This document shows, in pieces, positions 21,861 to 32,192 of a stretch of 64,000 nucleotides of DNA. The translations under genes were made by a program, and so were the position numbers. The notes under the pieces were generated by a model. That model did no database searches, was not told the DNA's origin, and worked only from the letters and a program-made list of their open reading frames with translations. Every line of letters starts with the position of its first letter. The stretch's first letter is position 1. This stretch comes from Megamerina dolium (taxonomy: Eukaryota; Arthropoda; Insecta; Diptera; Megamerinidae): positions 17,865,733 through 17,929,732 of the forward strand of contig OY978530.1 of NCBI GenBank assembly GCA_963854835.1, given 5' to 3'.

Positions 21861-23350
21861 TTGTGGATAGAAGGGTCAGGGTACTTAAAAGAAGAAGAAG
21901 CAGCATGGTCTGAAACCTCAATAATTGAAACTATTTCCTTAGAACGAAAACGATCCATATTGATTGCAGCATCTAAAGTTGTTGATTATTCGCTAGATTG
22001 CAAATACGTTAACATCTTCCGATCAATGGAGAGAATTTACGCTTATGTTAATCGCCTTATTAAAGCAAGATCAGCTAGTCAGTATGCATCGCCACTATTA
22101 TCTTCGTAGGAAATTGAGGATGGAATTTGTCTACTCCTTCGGATGGTGCGAATATCTTGCTTCTGCAATGACTACACCTAACATAAAGCCATTCGCGCAG
22201 TTAGTCCATCTAGTAAGATCAGCTCTTTGAATCCATTTTTAGACGCGAACGGTCTAATTCGCGTTGGTGGTCGCCTTAGCAAATCAAATTTGAATTTCAA
22301 CGCGAAACATCCTATCATATTGCCGAGACATCATCCTCTTACAAGTAGTATCGTCGAGCATTTTCATCGTAAATTATTGCATGCTGGCCCTCAAGCGATA
22401 CTTGCGACAATCCGATTGTAATATTGGCCTATCGGTGGTAAAAAAAAACTGTTGCTCGAGTACTCAACAAGTGGATTCGATGATTTCGTGCCAAACCAAC
22501 ACTACTGCAGAATATTATGGGCGATTTACCCGCTGAGCGTGTACAGATGCAGCGCACGTTTCACATTACTGGTATAGATATCTGCGGTCCGTTCTTCTAT
22601 TAATCCAATATCCGTAACAGGCCACCTGTAAAATGTTATGTCTGCATCTTCATATGTTTCACATTTGACAACAACTTCATTCCTTGCTGCTTTAAAACGA
22701 TTCGTCTGCTTGCGAGGTAAAACTAATCTGGTCGGACAATGCCACAATTTTCGTTGGTGCTAAGAACAAGTTAAACGAAGTTATCACAGTGATGCCAGAT
22801 AAAGAGCATATCGGCACAGTTCAAAATCAATGCCTTGATGACGGTATTGATTGGCGCTTTATACCACCCCGATTTCCGCACTGTGATGGGCTGTGGGATG
22901 CAGTGGTGAAAATGGTAAAATTTCATCTTCGTCGTGCAGCTGGCTCTCGGTTTCGAAGAACTTCGAACACTTGTTTGTCAGATAAATTCCATTATGAATT
23001 CAAGGCCTCTATGTCCCATTTCAGAAAGCCCAGACGATTTGGAATTTCTAACCATAGCCCATTTCTTAACCGGCAGCGCAATCACAGCCGTAGCAGAAAC
23101 AGATTTATCGAACCTCGAAATCAGTCGCCTCAATTTGTGGCAGAAGATGGTTTGCATCCAGCAATCGTTTTGGAAAACCTGGAGCACAGCATACTTACGA
23201 TTTTGCAAGAACGCAGCAAGGGGCGACAAAATTTTGCCAACATCGAAATCAACTCGATGGTGCTATTGAAAGATGGAAACCTTCCACCTATGAAATGGCA
23301 TATGGGAAGAATTGTGGATGTCGTGAAGGGGAAAGATGGCGTTGCATGAG
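21861..23350 (+). pseudogene. BEL element 2 integrase, active-site Glu replaced
   Basis: The N-terminal integrase segment is at 22227-22421 (VGGRLSKSNLNFNAKHP). The core is broken by a stop near 22601, just after GIDICGP (first Asp). A WSDNATIF motif (second Asp) follows near 22730. The third catalytic position reads GLWDAVV near 22888 where the family normally has GLWE, so the Glu is replaced by Asp. The C-terminal part, 22934-23350, alternates between two frames and ends with the usual LPPMKWHMGRI block. Clearly inactive. Confidence 0.75.
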
Positions 23351-23700
23351 TCGCAACATTTCGCACAAGCATTGGAATCACCAGTCAAGCAATTACAAAA
23401 CTTTGCTTGCTTCCAGTTGAAGTTAAAAGCATTTGAAGTTTTCAATGGGGGGAGTATGTACAGAGTAGCAATCTGAAATCATTTTTGTGTTTCAACTTCA
23501 ATTTACATGTGTATTTAGCTTAAGTATTTATCTATCGTTATTACTAAGTAATCATCTGCTGTGATTCTTACCTTGTCATCTACATACTCATCCCTTTCAC
23601 TGTTACTAGTACTAAAACATACATATTGTACTTAACACACTTCTCTCGTGATCATCAAACAATAAAGTTGTATTAAAAATCTAATTCATAGATTTACTTT

Positions 23701-24489
23701 GTAAAAAGGTGGTGCAAACCAGTACCTCCTCTAAACAATATTACTAAAATGATACTAAAATGATGATTGGATTTTTGATAGGATAGAAATTAAATAAATA
23801 TCATAATTATCATAATCGTGATTTGTAGGAAATGCTGGTTAGCATTTAATAGGTAAGTATTATTGAAATTTGTTTGAAGTAAATCAGGGAATTAACGGCA
23901 ATCAATTAAAAATGATAAAAGTATTTTGTATACATTCTGCATAGAATACGATTGTATTAGAATCGTAATCAAAACAAAAGAAAGAAATAAAAACACTTCC
24001 ACCCTCCCCCATACAACCCACCAATCCTCATATATTCATGTATTGTGGACGCATGCAAAATCGAGTTTGTCGCTTTTTTGTTCCTAATTTCTAATTCTTC
24101 ATATAATTAATCAAGTAAATAGCAAAATCCACATATGTATATAAAAATGTGCGATGCCATATAAAATTCAATATTATTTTGCCATGTTAATTTACAGCAT
24201 TTGCTCTCCTGGTCATAGCAATGCTCTCTTCAAAATCTCTGTATACTGCAACTCTGTTAGGTGGCCCTGATATTGTAATCAGAAATAAGCTCAAAATCAA
24301 GTAGGACTTCTCTGGTATTACAAGTTCTCTGGTTGTACTTTAACGATCGCGGTGAATAAAAAATATTTTGGATTCAAAAAGTAAAGGAGGGTGACAAATA
24401 TTGTATATGCAAATGCGGTTAGAAATATTTTAAGATTATACAGGTTGATGGTGTTAAGGAATACTTAAAAATCTTTTTGACTTCTAAAG
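23701..24489. other. AT-rich spacer, nothing recognised
   Basis: AT-rich sequence with no ORF over about 60 codons and no repeat matching elsewhere in the window. Confidence 0.6.
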
Positions 24490-24992
24490 ATGGATTTAGT
24501 ACAGTGCTGTTTGCTTTGTCAAGAGGGGCAGAGACCTGAAGCCATACTTGATACAAATTTCATATTTACTATAAAGGAGCATGTAAAAATTGAATTGAAT
24601 GGCAGATCGATTACATTGATGGAAATTTCACATCCAGGCGTAGAACGATTTCTGTATGATTCACGATTTAGATCATCCTGTACATTCGAAGACATTGATA
24701 GTATAAATGAAAAATCAATGAGGCTGAGAAGATTGATAGTTCAACTAAAAAAATGTATGCGGTTGAGAAGACTAATAGTTCAACTCAAAAAATCGATGAT
24801 GTTGAGAAGAGAAGATACGAGCAAGGTGGATGTTATGATTCACAATTTAAACCATCCTATATATTCGAAGATATTGACAGTGTAAGTCAAAAAATCAATG
24901 AAGCTGACAAGACTAATAATTCAACTCAAAAAATCGATGGACTGTTGGTGATAATTATAATAATGATTTATATGTATATTGTTGTAGATTAG
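24490..24992 (+). pseudogene. Unidentified ORF with an internal repeat and a C-terminal hydrophobic segment
   Basis: The first frame (24490-24885) starts MDLVQCCLLCQEGQ. After residue ~55 it enters a repeat YDSRFRSSCTFEDIDS followed by a degenerate Lys/Arg-rich stretch. A second copy of that block, YDSQFKPSYIFEDIDS, is encoded in another frame at 24753-24992, after two tandem units of a 'gttcaact(c/a)aaaaaat(c/g)' DNA repeat. The second frame ends with a strongly hydrophobic tail (LLVIIIIMIYMYIVV), a plausible membrane anchor. An expanded in-gene repeat probably caused the frame change. I cannot assign a family; a captured viral or unknown host gene are both possible. Confidence 0.45.
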
Positions 24993-25357
24993 AAATTATT
25001 TGATTAAAATTATAAATAAAAAGAATTTTTTAATAGTATAAATTTCATCAAGTAATGATTTTATTTGGAATTATTTCAGTAAGGTTACAATTAATAATAT
25101 TATATACTACTGTATTTGTGTTATTATCTAATTCAATTGAGAGGGTTTTTATTCTCCTTAATTCTCATTCTTTGATGAAGGTTTTCGTACATAGTCTTTT
25201 ATTTTTTATATCCAAATAGTTTTTTTCAAAGATCAGGTTCAATAGTTGTGTCATCGCTCCAAGAACAATTAGAGATATGAATTCAATATTTCGATTCTAT
25301 AAATCCGACTTTTTGGACATTTGATATGAGTTTTACTAAACTTCGAACTTTTAACCA
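24993..25357. other. AT-rich spacer, nothing recognised
   Basis: No supported gene; AT-rich, between two pieces of the unidentified relic. Confidence 0.55.
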
Positions 25358-25657
25358 ATGCGAATCTGTTATAATAGTATATTTTCGAATGAACTCTCAA
25401 TAACTATGCGTGTAAAAATTCAAACAGGAAATTATTGGGCTCTTACGAATAAGAACTTCCTGTTGATAAAAAAACATTTAGAGCGTGAGAAAAATTTCAA
25501 ACAGGAAACGATTAAGGGTTTGTTGATAAAACGTTTATATTATGGTGATAAGGCATTTGAAGGAACAATACTTTTTGATTATAAAAGTCGTGTAAACTTG
25601 TCTACACATCATCAATCTAGCCAATTCGTGCATCAGTATGAAAGGATTTATTTGTAA
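25358..25657 (+). CDS. Unidentified 99-aa ORF upstream of finger relic
   Basis: Open from ATG 25358 for 99 codons. The product is Lys/Asn-rich with a plausible folded segment (VKIQTGNYWALTNKNFLLIK... GTILFDYKSRVNLSTHH). It overlaps the start of the zinc-finger-like frame at 25636 by about 20 bases in a different frame, as if the two were once one coding unit separated by a frameshift. No family recognised. Confidence 0.35.
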   Translation: MRICYNSIFSNELSITMRVKIQTGNYWALTNKNFLLIKKHLEREKNFKQETIKGLLIKRLYYGDKAFEGTILFDYKSRVNLSTHHQSSQFVHQYERIYL

Positions 25658-26540
25658 TAATTGTGAAATGAGTTCAAATACTCAAAGTAATTTGAAAAGG
25701 CATGTGTTAAGTCAGCACGAAAGTCGAAAGTTCAATTGTACCAAGTGTATTATACATAAGTTTTACGCGGAATTGTTATATAAAAAATCATGGGACAGAG
25801 GAACGTGTCGATAATAAGCAATGTACCAGTAAATCAATTGAAAGAGAACATAGTGATGAACAACCATCATCTAGTTTTAGATTTTGTCATGAATGTGAAA
25901 AGCGATTTTCAATTAATTGTTGGTCATATCATTTGAGAACTCAAAAAAATTCTACTCTGTCTGTGGATCTGTAGATAAAACTTCAGCGTTCCATGGAAAT
26001 ATTCAACAGCCAAAAAGAATGTCTAAATCACGTATGCAGAGCTATTTGTATAATAATCTGGATGAAAATATCCTGTTGCCGGATATTTTTTTGAAAAAGA
26101 GAAAAGAGGAAATTATAAAATTATTGCGGTAACAACTGGAGAAGAATCAGTACTATAAATTTAATTTTGGACTTTCTTGGGAATATATAAAGTTCAAACC
26201 CTACGATAATAGAGATTATAATGATCCTGGTTTTGATGCTGTTGCCGTAGCTATAAATATTTTCAAACAAAATGATTTTTCTACAAAAACCGCAAGAGAT
26301 CGAAACTATCTACAACGACCAATCCTAAGCTTTATGCGTAAAAATGGAAGAATTACAAGAACGAGATAGTGGATGAATTCTAAAAAAGATAATTGGATTG
26401 GGGATAATTTACATCCAATACAAACCACTGAAAGTATCATCATATATAGAACTGCCACAGAAATTAACTGACATGCCAATGTTCAAAACAATGATGAATA
26501 TTGATTTAAATGGGCAATGTCTAAATCCCTTTAGACGAGC
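25636..26540 (+). pseudogene. Degenerate gene with C2H2-like zinc fingers
   Basis: From ATG 25636 the product begins with FICNNCEMSSNTQSNLKRHV and a following HES...FNCTKC, a C2H2-type finger (C-x2-C-x12-H-x4-H). After a break, FRFCHECEKRFSINCWSYHL near 25878 is a second finger-like unit. Further downstream, frames alternate (25917-26132; then 26150-26350 with DYNDPGFDAVAVAINIF, and TARDRNYLQRPILSFMRKNG in one frame). Such long stretches of sensible protein split by stops argue for a decayed long gene of several hundred residues. Its function is unknown: DNA binding is suggested only by the fingers. It ends where the LTR-like repeat begins at 26544. Confidence 0.5.
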
Positions 26541-26543
26541 AAT

Positions 26544-26651
26544 ATGGTTAGTCCCTGAAAGAAGGAAATAAATAAAAGAAACAAAAAATATAATGAATTA
26601 ATAATTCTTACTTTCATATGAATTAAAATTATACTTACCAATTATAATTAC
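26544..26651 (+). repeat. Left LTR-like repeat, first part (split by RTE copy C)
   Basis: Matches 37735-37842 closely (gtccctgaaagaag, aataaataaaagaaac, ctttcatatgaattaaaatt). The last 11 bases, attataattac, are the target-site duplication of the RTE insertion. Confidence 0.85.
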
Positions 26652-29641
26652 TTACTTACTTATGTGGCCATAACAACCGAATATCATTTTAGGCCGAAAA
26701 TAACATGCTTCGCCAGCCATCTCTGTTCTTTGCTAGCTGGCGCCAGTTAGAAATTCCAAGCGCCGTCAGGTTCTCCAGTGGTTGGTCCTTCCACCGCATG
26801 TTAGGTCGTCCTCTTCTGCGTCGTCCTCCAGCGGGTTCCGAATATAACACCTTCTTAGCTGGAGCGTGTTCTTCCATTCGCTCGACATGACCTAGCCAGC
26901 GCAGCCGCTGGATTTTATTGCGCTTTACTATATCAATATCGGCATACAGCTCGTACAGCTCATGGTTGTACCTTATTCGGTACTCGCCACCAACGCAAAT
27001 AGGTCCAAAGATCTTCCGTAGGAAAACTCCAAGCATTCGCGCATCCGAGGTGGAAATTGTCGTTGTGTAGTTTTCGTTCTTCGATAGAGAACTCGACTTC
27101 TCAATTGATTACTCAGCCCAAAGTAACACCTGTTAGCAAGAGTTATCCTACGCATGATCTCCAAGCTGACGTCATTACTGCTGTTAATGCTGGTTCCAAG
27201 ATAGACAAAGTCCCTTATTACTTCAAAAGCGTAGTTGTCAACAGTGACGTGCTGTTCAAGACGCCGGGACTCTTTGTTTGTTGACACTAGATACTTCGTC
27301 TTGCCCTCGTTCACCGTATGATCCATCCGACGCGACTCTCTTTCCAACTCTGAGAATGCTGCACTAACTGCTGGCGTGTTCATGCCGATTATGTCAATAT
27401 CGTCGGCATACGATAACAGCATGACACTTTTATTGATTTGCAATCACTTTTGCCATTATGCCGTAGATCAGCAGCTCGTATTATTTTCTCCATAATAAGA
27501 TTGAAGAAGTCGCACGATAACGAATCACCTTGTCTGAGACCCCGTTCGGTACTAAACAGTGCGGAGAGGTCCTTCCCAATTTTCACTGCACAACGGAAGT
27601 TATGCAGTGTCATTCTACAAAGTCGAATGAGCTTCGCAGGAATACCGAACTCAGATATTGTTGCGTAGAGGTAATCCCTTACGGGACTGTCGAAAGCGGC
27701 TTTATAATCAACAAATAGGTGGTGTGTGTCGATATGTTTTTCTTGGTTTGTTGTTTTAAACAACTCGGCAGGCAGGCCATCAGCACCTGCAGCTTTGTTG
27801 TTCTTCAGCCTTAAAATGGCCGTTTCAACCTCGACATAATCAGGTGGTGGAACATCAACACCATCATCTGTAATTGGGGTTATCGGGCAAACTCCTCCAC
27901 TGGCGCAATTGTTCGTAGCATCGCCATTCAGTAATGTGAAGAAGTGTTCCCTCCATAGGCTCAGTACACTCTAGACATCTGTAACCAGATTCCCATTTCC
28001 ATCACGACAAGAAGAGGCTCCGGGATTTAAACCTCTACTCAGGCGCTTGATCTTTTCGAAGAATTTTCGAGTCTCATTCTAGTTGGTACACATCTCTATC
28101 TCCTCACACTCGCGGCTTTCTAGCTCCCTCTTCTGGCGCCTGAAAAGACGTCTCTCTGCACTCCTTTTCTCTCTGTACCGCTCCTTAACAGCTCGCTTTG
28201 CGCCTGCACGCAGGGTTTTTCTGTAGGTGGCGTCTTTCTCTGCGGTAGCGTCGCGACACTCCTGATCATACCACTCATTCCTCAGAGGCCGGTAGTAACC
28301 GATTACCTCCTCGGCAGCAGTAGTCATGGAGTGGGATATATGTGTCCACCGTGCGCATGTATCATCAAGTGGGGGAGCGTTCTGCATAAGCAGATCCGAT
28401 AGTCGAGTGGAAAATGCATCTGCTGTCTCTGGTGATCGCAGCTTACTGACGTCGAGCTTTCTCTGTGTGGGACTTCTCTTGTTATTTGCGACACATAGGC
28501 GTGTGCGTACCTTAGCTGCAACAAGATAGTGATCCGAGTCGATGTTGGCACACGGATCGATTTCACGTCCATCACACTGGAAGCATGCCTTCCGTCAATC
28601 ACCACATGATCAATTTGATTTCTTGTTCGTTGATCTGGAGACAGCCATGTCGCTTTATGGATGTCGAGATGCTGGAATCTGGTACCACCAATTACCATGT
28701 TTCGTGCTGCGGCGAAGTCGATCAGCCTCATTTCGTTATCGGAGGTGTTCTGGTGGAGGCTGAATTTTCCGACAGTTGTACCAAAGGTACCTTCCTTTCC
28801 CACCATAACATTAAAGTAGTCAAGCACGATTTTGATATCGTGGCGGGAGCAACGGCCGTAAGCTTCTTCGAAGCGCTGAAAGAAGATCTCCTTGGTCACA
28901 TTGTCCTTCTCATCCGTCGGAGCGTGGGCACATATAAGGCTGATGTTGAAGAATTTTGCCTTGATGCGGATTGTGGCCAGCCGCTCGTTCACAGGAGTGA
29001 AATGTGAGACAAGATGTCGAGTCTCTTGCTGACCAAAAATCCACATCCTAATTCGTGCCTTTCAGCATGTCAACTGTAGTAAATGACACAGGAGTCTCTT
29101 TTGAAGGAGCCCTGTCCCGTCCATCGCATTTCCTGGAGAGCGGTGATGTCAGCTCTGTATTTTTCGAGGACATCAACCAGCTGGATAGAGGCACCTTCCC
29201 TATAAAGGGACAGGACATTCCAGGTGCATATTCGTAAACAGTTGTTCTTTTTTCGTTTTCGTCATCAACAAAAGCGGTAGTCCTTATCCGAGGCATTGCT
29301 GTTTTTTTCATTGGGGGGATTTTTTATGTGGCGGGTCCCAAACCCAACGCACAACCTCTAACCGAGGAGATTTTCGCCACTCACTTCAGCCGTCTCCCAG
29401 CGGGTGCCAGGAGGGCGTTACCCGGTGGTCGCGACATGGAGGGCCCCCATTAATAATAATGAATACGCCATCATATAGCAAGCAGAGCAAGCTACATGAC
29501 TACCCCTCATCACATAGCGCTCAGATCAAACTACATGACAGCCAGTGAGTTGACTTGCGAAGAGTTCAACAAGGATTGCTCTAGCCCCACCCGGTTGAGG
29601 CAGTTAGACACGTTACCTTGTGAAAACACCACCAGACCACC
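26652..29641 (-). mobile_element. RTE-like LINE copy C, full 5' end, internal deletion
   Basis: On the minus strand it runs from its 5' end at 29641 (ggtggtctggtgg) to a TAAG-repeat tail at 26652-26662. The 11-bp target-site duplication attataattac is present at 26641-26651 and 29642-29652. The unoccupied site survives in the right LTR-like repeat at 37832-37842 (attatacttac, one change). About 330 bases of 5' UTR precede the ORF. Roughly 310 bases are deleted near 27749 within the RT region. Confidence 0.92.
26689..29311 (-). pseudogene. RTE-like endonuclease/reverse transcriptase, copy C
   Basis: The original start is at 29311 (MKKTAMPRIRTTAFVDD). The first frame breaks within ~15 codons, and the endonuclease continues in 29046-28324 (LDYFNVMVG replaces the usual LGDFNARVG, so a catalytic-motif Asp-containing loop is altered). 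The linker is 28387-28079. The RT N-terminal third is removed by the deletion near 27749. 27763-27389 contains VDYKAAFDSPVRD and LRQGDSLSCDFFN, 27443-26973 contains SYADDIDIIG, and 27036-26689 contains the C-terminal RRGRPNMRWKD block. The C-terminus here is complete, unlike in copies A and B. Confidence 0.87.
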
Positions 29642-29652
29642 ATTATAATTAC

Positions 29653-30004
29653 CTTACCTTATTACTTACATAGATTTCATACTTACCATATGGCAACCCA
29701 ACTCTCCACATAAATTCAGCTTTTATGTTTTTGGGTTTTCGTGTCTCGTGCTGCGATCGACCGATGTGTTTATTATTTACATTCGGTCCTTAACAACTTT
29801 GTATCGAGATCGTGCTATCCCGCGCTCTTTTTCTTCAATATAATTTCGAACATTTTTATATATATATTTTTTTCAATTCGCATATCACAATACGTACATT
29901 GTAAAAATTTTAAGTATAAATTAGTGCATGAAACGTAAACTAACGTGTAAATAGAAAAATAAAAATACGTATATTCAAATACTACTTCTACCTGCGTTTA
30001 ATTA
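29653..30004 (+). repeat. Left LTR-like repeat, second part
   Basis: Matches 37843-38194 at nearly every base, including 'ctgcgatcgaccgatgtg' and the terminal 'ctacttctacctgcgtttaa'. Differences are scattered single bases, plus the RTE insertion. Confidence 0.88.
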
Positions 30005-30042
30005 TTCGTCCTTAGAGCCGACCATAGAATTGGCCCCCTATA

Positions 30043-31141
30043 CCATGTGTACAAGCTTAAATTCGCTGTTTTTCGTTAAAAAAAAACACCTTTTTTTCAT
30101 AAAAAGCCAAAAATTAATTTATTCAAAGTATTTGCCCTCACTAGCTATACATTTTTCCAATCTCTCGGGCAATTTGTGTATACCATGCCAAAAGAATTCC
30201 TCATTTTTCGAGGCAAACCATTTGTCAAGACATTTTCCGATGTCTTCATACGACTCGAAGTGCTGTTCGGGGAGCGCGTGAACTATCGACGAAAACAGGT
30301 GATAGTCAGAAGGGGCCAGGTCTGGTGAATAAGCGGGATGAGATAGCACCTCCCAATTGAGTGTGTCTAAGTTTTGGACCAGTTTTGACGTGTGCGATGG
30401 GGCGTTGTAGTGGAGAAAAATCACCTTCTCATGTCTTTGTGCATAACCAGGCCTTTTTTCACCCAAAGCACGGCGCACTTTCACTAGTTGTTGGTGGTAG
30501 CGGTGAGCATTGACAATTTCAGCAGGTTTCAACAGCTGGTAGTAGATGACACCCTGCTGATCTTACCAAACGCACAGCATCGTCTTCGTCCAAAGCGATT
30601 TGATCTTGGAGAAGAAGTTGCTGGTTGGCCGGGATTGACCCACGATTTTTTTCGTTTAGGATTGTCAAAGTATATATATAGTATACATCGCAAGTCACCA
30701 CAAAATGCAAGAACGAATTTCTTTTTCGTCTAGCAAGCAAGATTTCGCATGTGTTTTGGCGTCGCTCCATCTGACTATTACTCAATTCATGGGGTATGCA
30801 TTTTCCAAATTTTTGAACATACCCCATGGCTCGTAAACGTATGGAAATGGCTTGTTGAGTAACACCTAACTGTTCGGCAAGCATGTTTTGCGATTAAGTG
30901 TCGTCCTCATCCAAAAGAGAGTGTAAATCATGGTCCTCAAATTCTGGGTCTATATTCACGCTTCTTATCACTCAAGTCAAAATGGCCTTCTTTGAACCGA
31001 CGAAACCAGTCTCTGCAAATGGTTTCCGATAGCGCACTGTCTCCACAAGCATTTGATGCGACTCAGCAGCAGATTTCTTCAAATTGAAGCAAAAAAGTAG
31101 AGCTTCCCGCATATGCTCTTTTTCTGGAACGAAACTAGACA
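30043..31141 (-). mobile_element. mariner transposon, mauritiana type, inactive
   Basis: Coding order on the minus strand is N-terminal helix-turn-helix region (start at 31141), central region, then C-terminus ending at 30119. The 3' terminal repeat begins at 30043 next to a TA (30041-30042) with 'ccatgtgtacaagcttaaat'. The same 'tttaagcttgtaca' word ends the mariner at 62926-63895. No matching 5' terminal repeat was found upstream of 31141, so that end may be lost in AT-rich DNA. Confidence 0.85.
30119..31141 (-). pseudogene. mariner transposase, broken, second catalytic Asp lost
   Basis: A Tc1/mariner-superfamily DD34D transposase would cut and paste the element at TA sites. The N-terminus (MSSFVPEKEHMREALLF) is readable from 31141, with a break near 30980. 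30884-30519 carries LAEQLGVTQQAISIRLRAMG and then RRQNTCEILLARRKR. 30532-30119 carries the catalytic C-terminal half. There the second Asp position reads LHYNAPSHTS, with Tyr instead of the Asp seen in the copy at 63520. The third (SPDLAPSDYHLF) is kept. Stops and frameshifts occur near 30980, 30890 and 30530. Confidence 0.87.
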
Positions 31142-32140
31142 TGATATATTATATATAAAAGCTATACATAAAAATAATAGAAATATGAGGTGAGAAATAA
31201 AGGAGTGAATAAATAAATAAAGCGTTTAAGTAAAGTGACGAATTAAAATCAATATTAAAATTAATGTAATGTGAGTATAAACAAATAACCGAGCGAATAT
31301 GTGAAATACTAAAAGCAAAACAGAGGTGGAAAATAAATAAACATATAAGAAAGCATAAGCGCATATAAAGCATATATAAAAAATATAAAATGTCTAGATT
31401 GTTTTTATATGTGGGGCAATGTTGTGTACATATACAGATGTGATAAAATCCAACTAAGAAAAACAAAAACCAAAAAGTGCATTATACCGGCATAAATAAC
31501 AATATATACAAAACGGCAAAGACAATGATTTAACAAAAAAAAATATATATATATATGTACATACATTGTTAAATAAAGTGCAGTAAGGGTCAGTAAACGC
31601 ATACAATACAAACACTAAACATGTACATGTTCTAAATAAGTACATAACTAAGAAAATTAAAACGTGCATTAGTGTGACCCAATCATATTACAAAAAATAA
31701 AAATAAAAATGAAAATAATAAAAGAAAACAAACGTCCATTGGGGCAGCAGCATCAACACCAAGACCAGCTGAACATAATTTCTGATTTTTTAAAATATAT
31801 TATATATTCATATCTCTTTATATATTCTCTTATATATATACATATTGCTTCTTTTAATATATTCTCATATATATTATAATACACATTTCGTCGCTTTATA
31901 TATTTTCATATATATATTTTCTTTGGTATATATATTTACTAATATATATACATATTGCTTCTTTTTATATATTCTCATATATACACGTATATACACATTC
32001 CATTTATATTGTATATTCACATATATATTTTCTGCAATTTAAACTTTGAGACTGCAATCTCCTTGCAGCAGCATATTTGAAAAAAAAAATGTAATTTATA
32101 CATAATCGCATAATCGAACGGTACATTTTGGTGCATTTTC
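31142..32140. repeat. AT-rich block with degenerate TATA-type tandem repeats
   Basis: Strongly AT-rich. At about 31790-32030, imperfect units of 40-50 bp recur (acatattgcttcttt, tatattctcatatata). Hydrophobic ORFs here (31149-31669) are produced by TA-rich codons and are not considered genes. Confidence 0.75.
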
Positions 32141-32192
32141 TGATCAGTGATACTCTGTTCACTCCACAAATCTTGTTAGATCAGCTCAAAAT

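Larger units (their letters stand above)
20139..23700 (+). mobile_element. BEL/Pao LTR retrotransposon 2, lacking gag
   Basis: A second BEL family, distinct in sequence from element 1. It starts abruptly in the protease/RT junction (LGWIVAGSVES), so the 5' LTR and gag are gone. It continues through RT, RNase H and integrase to a purine tract (gggggga, 23447-23453) and a 3' LTR starting TGTACA at about 23457. An AATAAA at 23661-23666 lies in that LTR. The LTR end near 23700 is an estimate. Confidence 0.75.

Noticed and set aside
28585..29007. 140-aa plus-strand ORF
   Set aside because: Exact antisense shadow of the RTE copy C endonuclease; the same shadow occurs opposite copies A and B.
31149..31669. 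Overlapping hydrophobic ORFs (membrane-protein-like)
   Set aside because: Arise from TA-rich simple sequence; three frames give similar hydrophobic strings and there is no conserved pattern.
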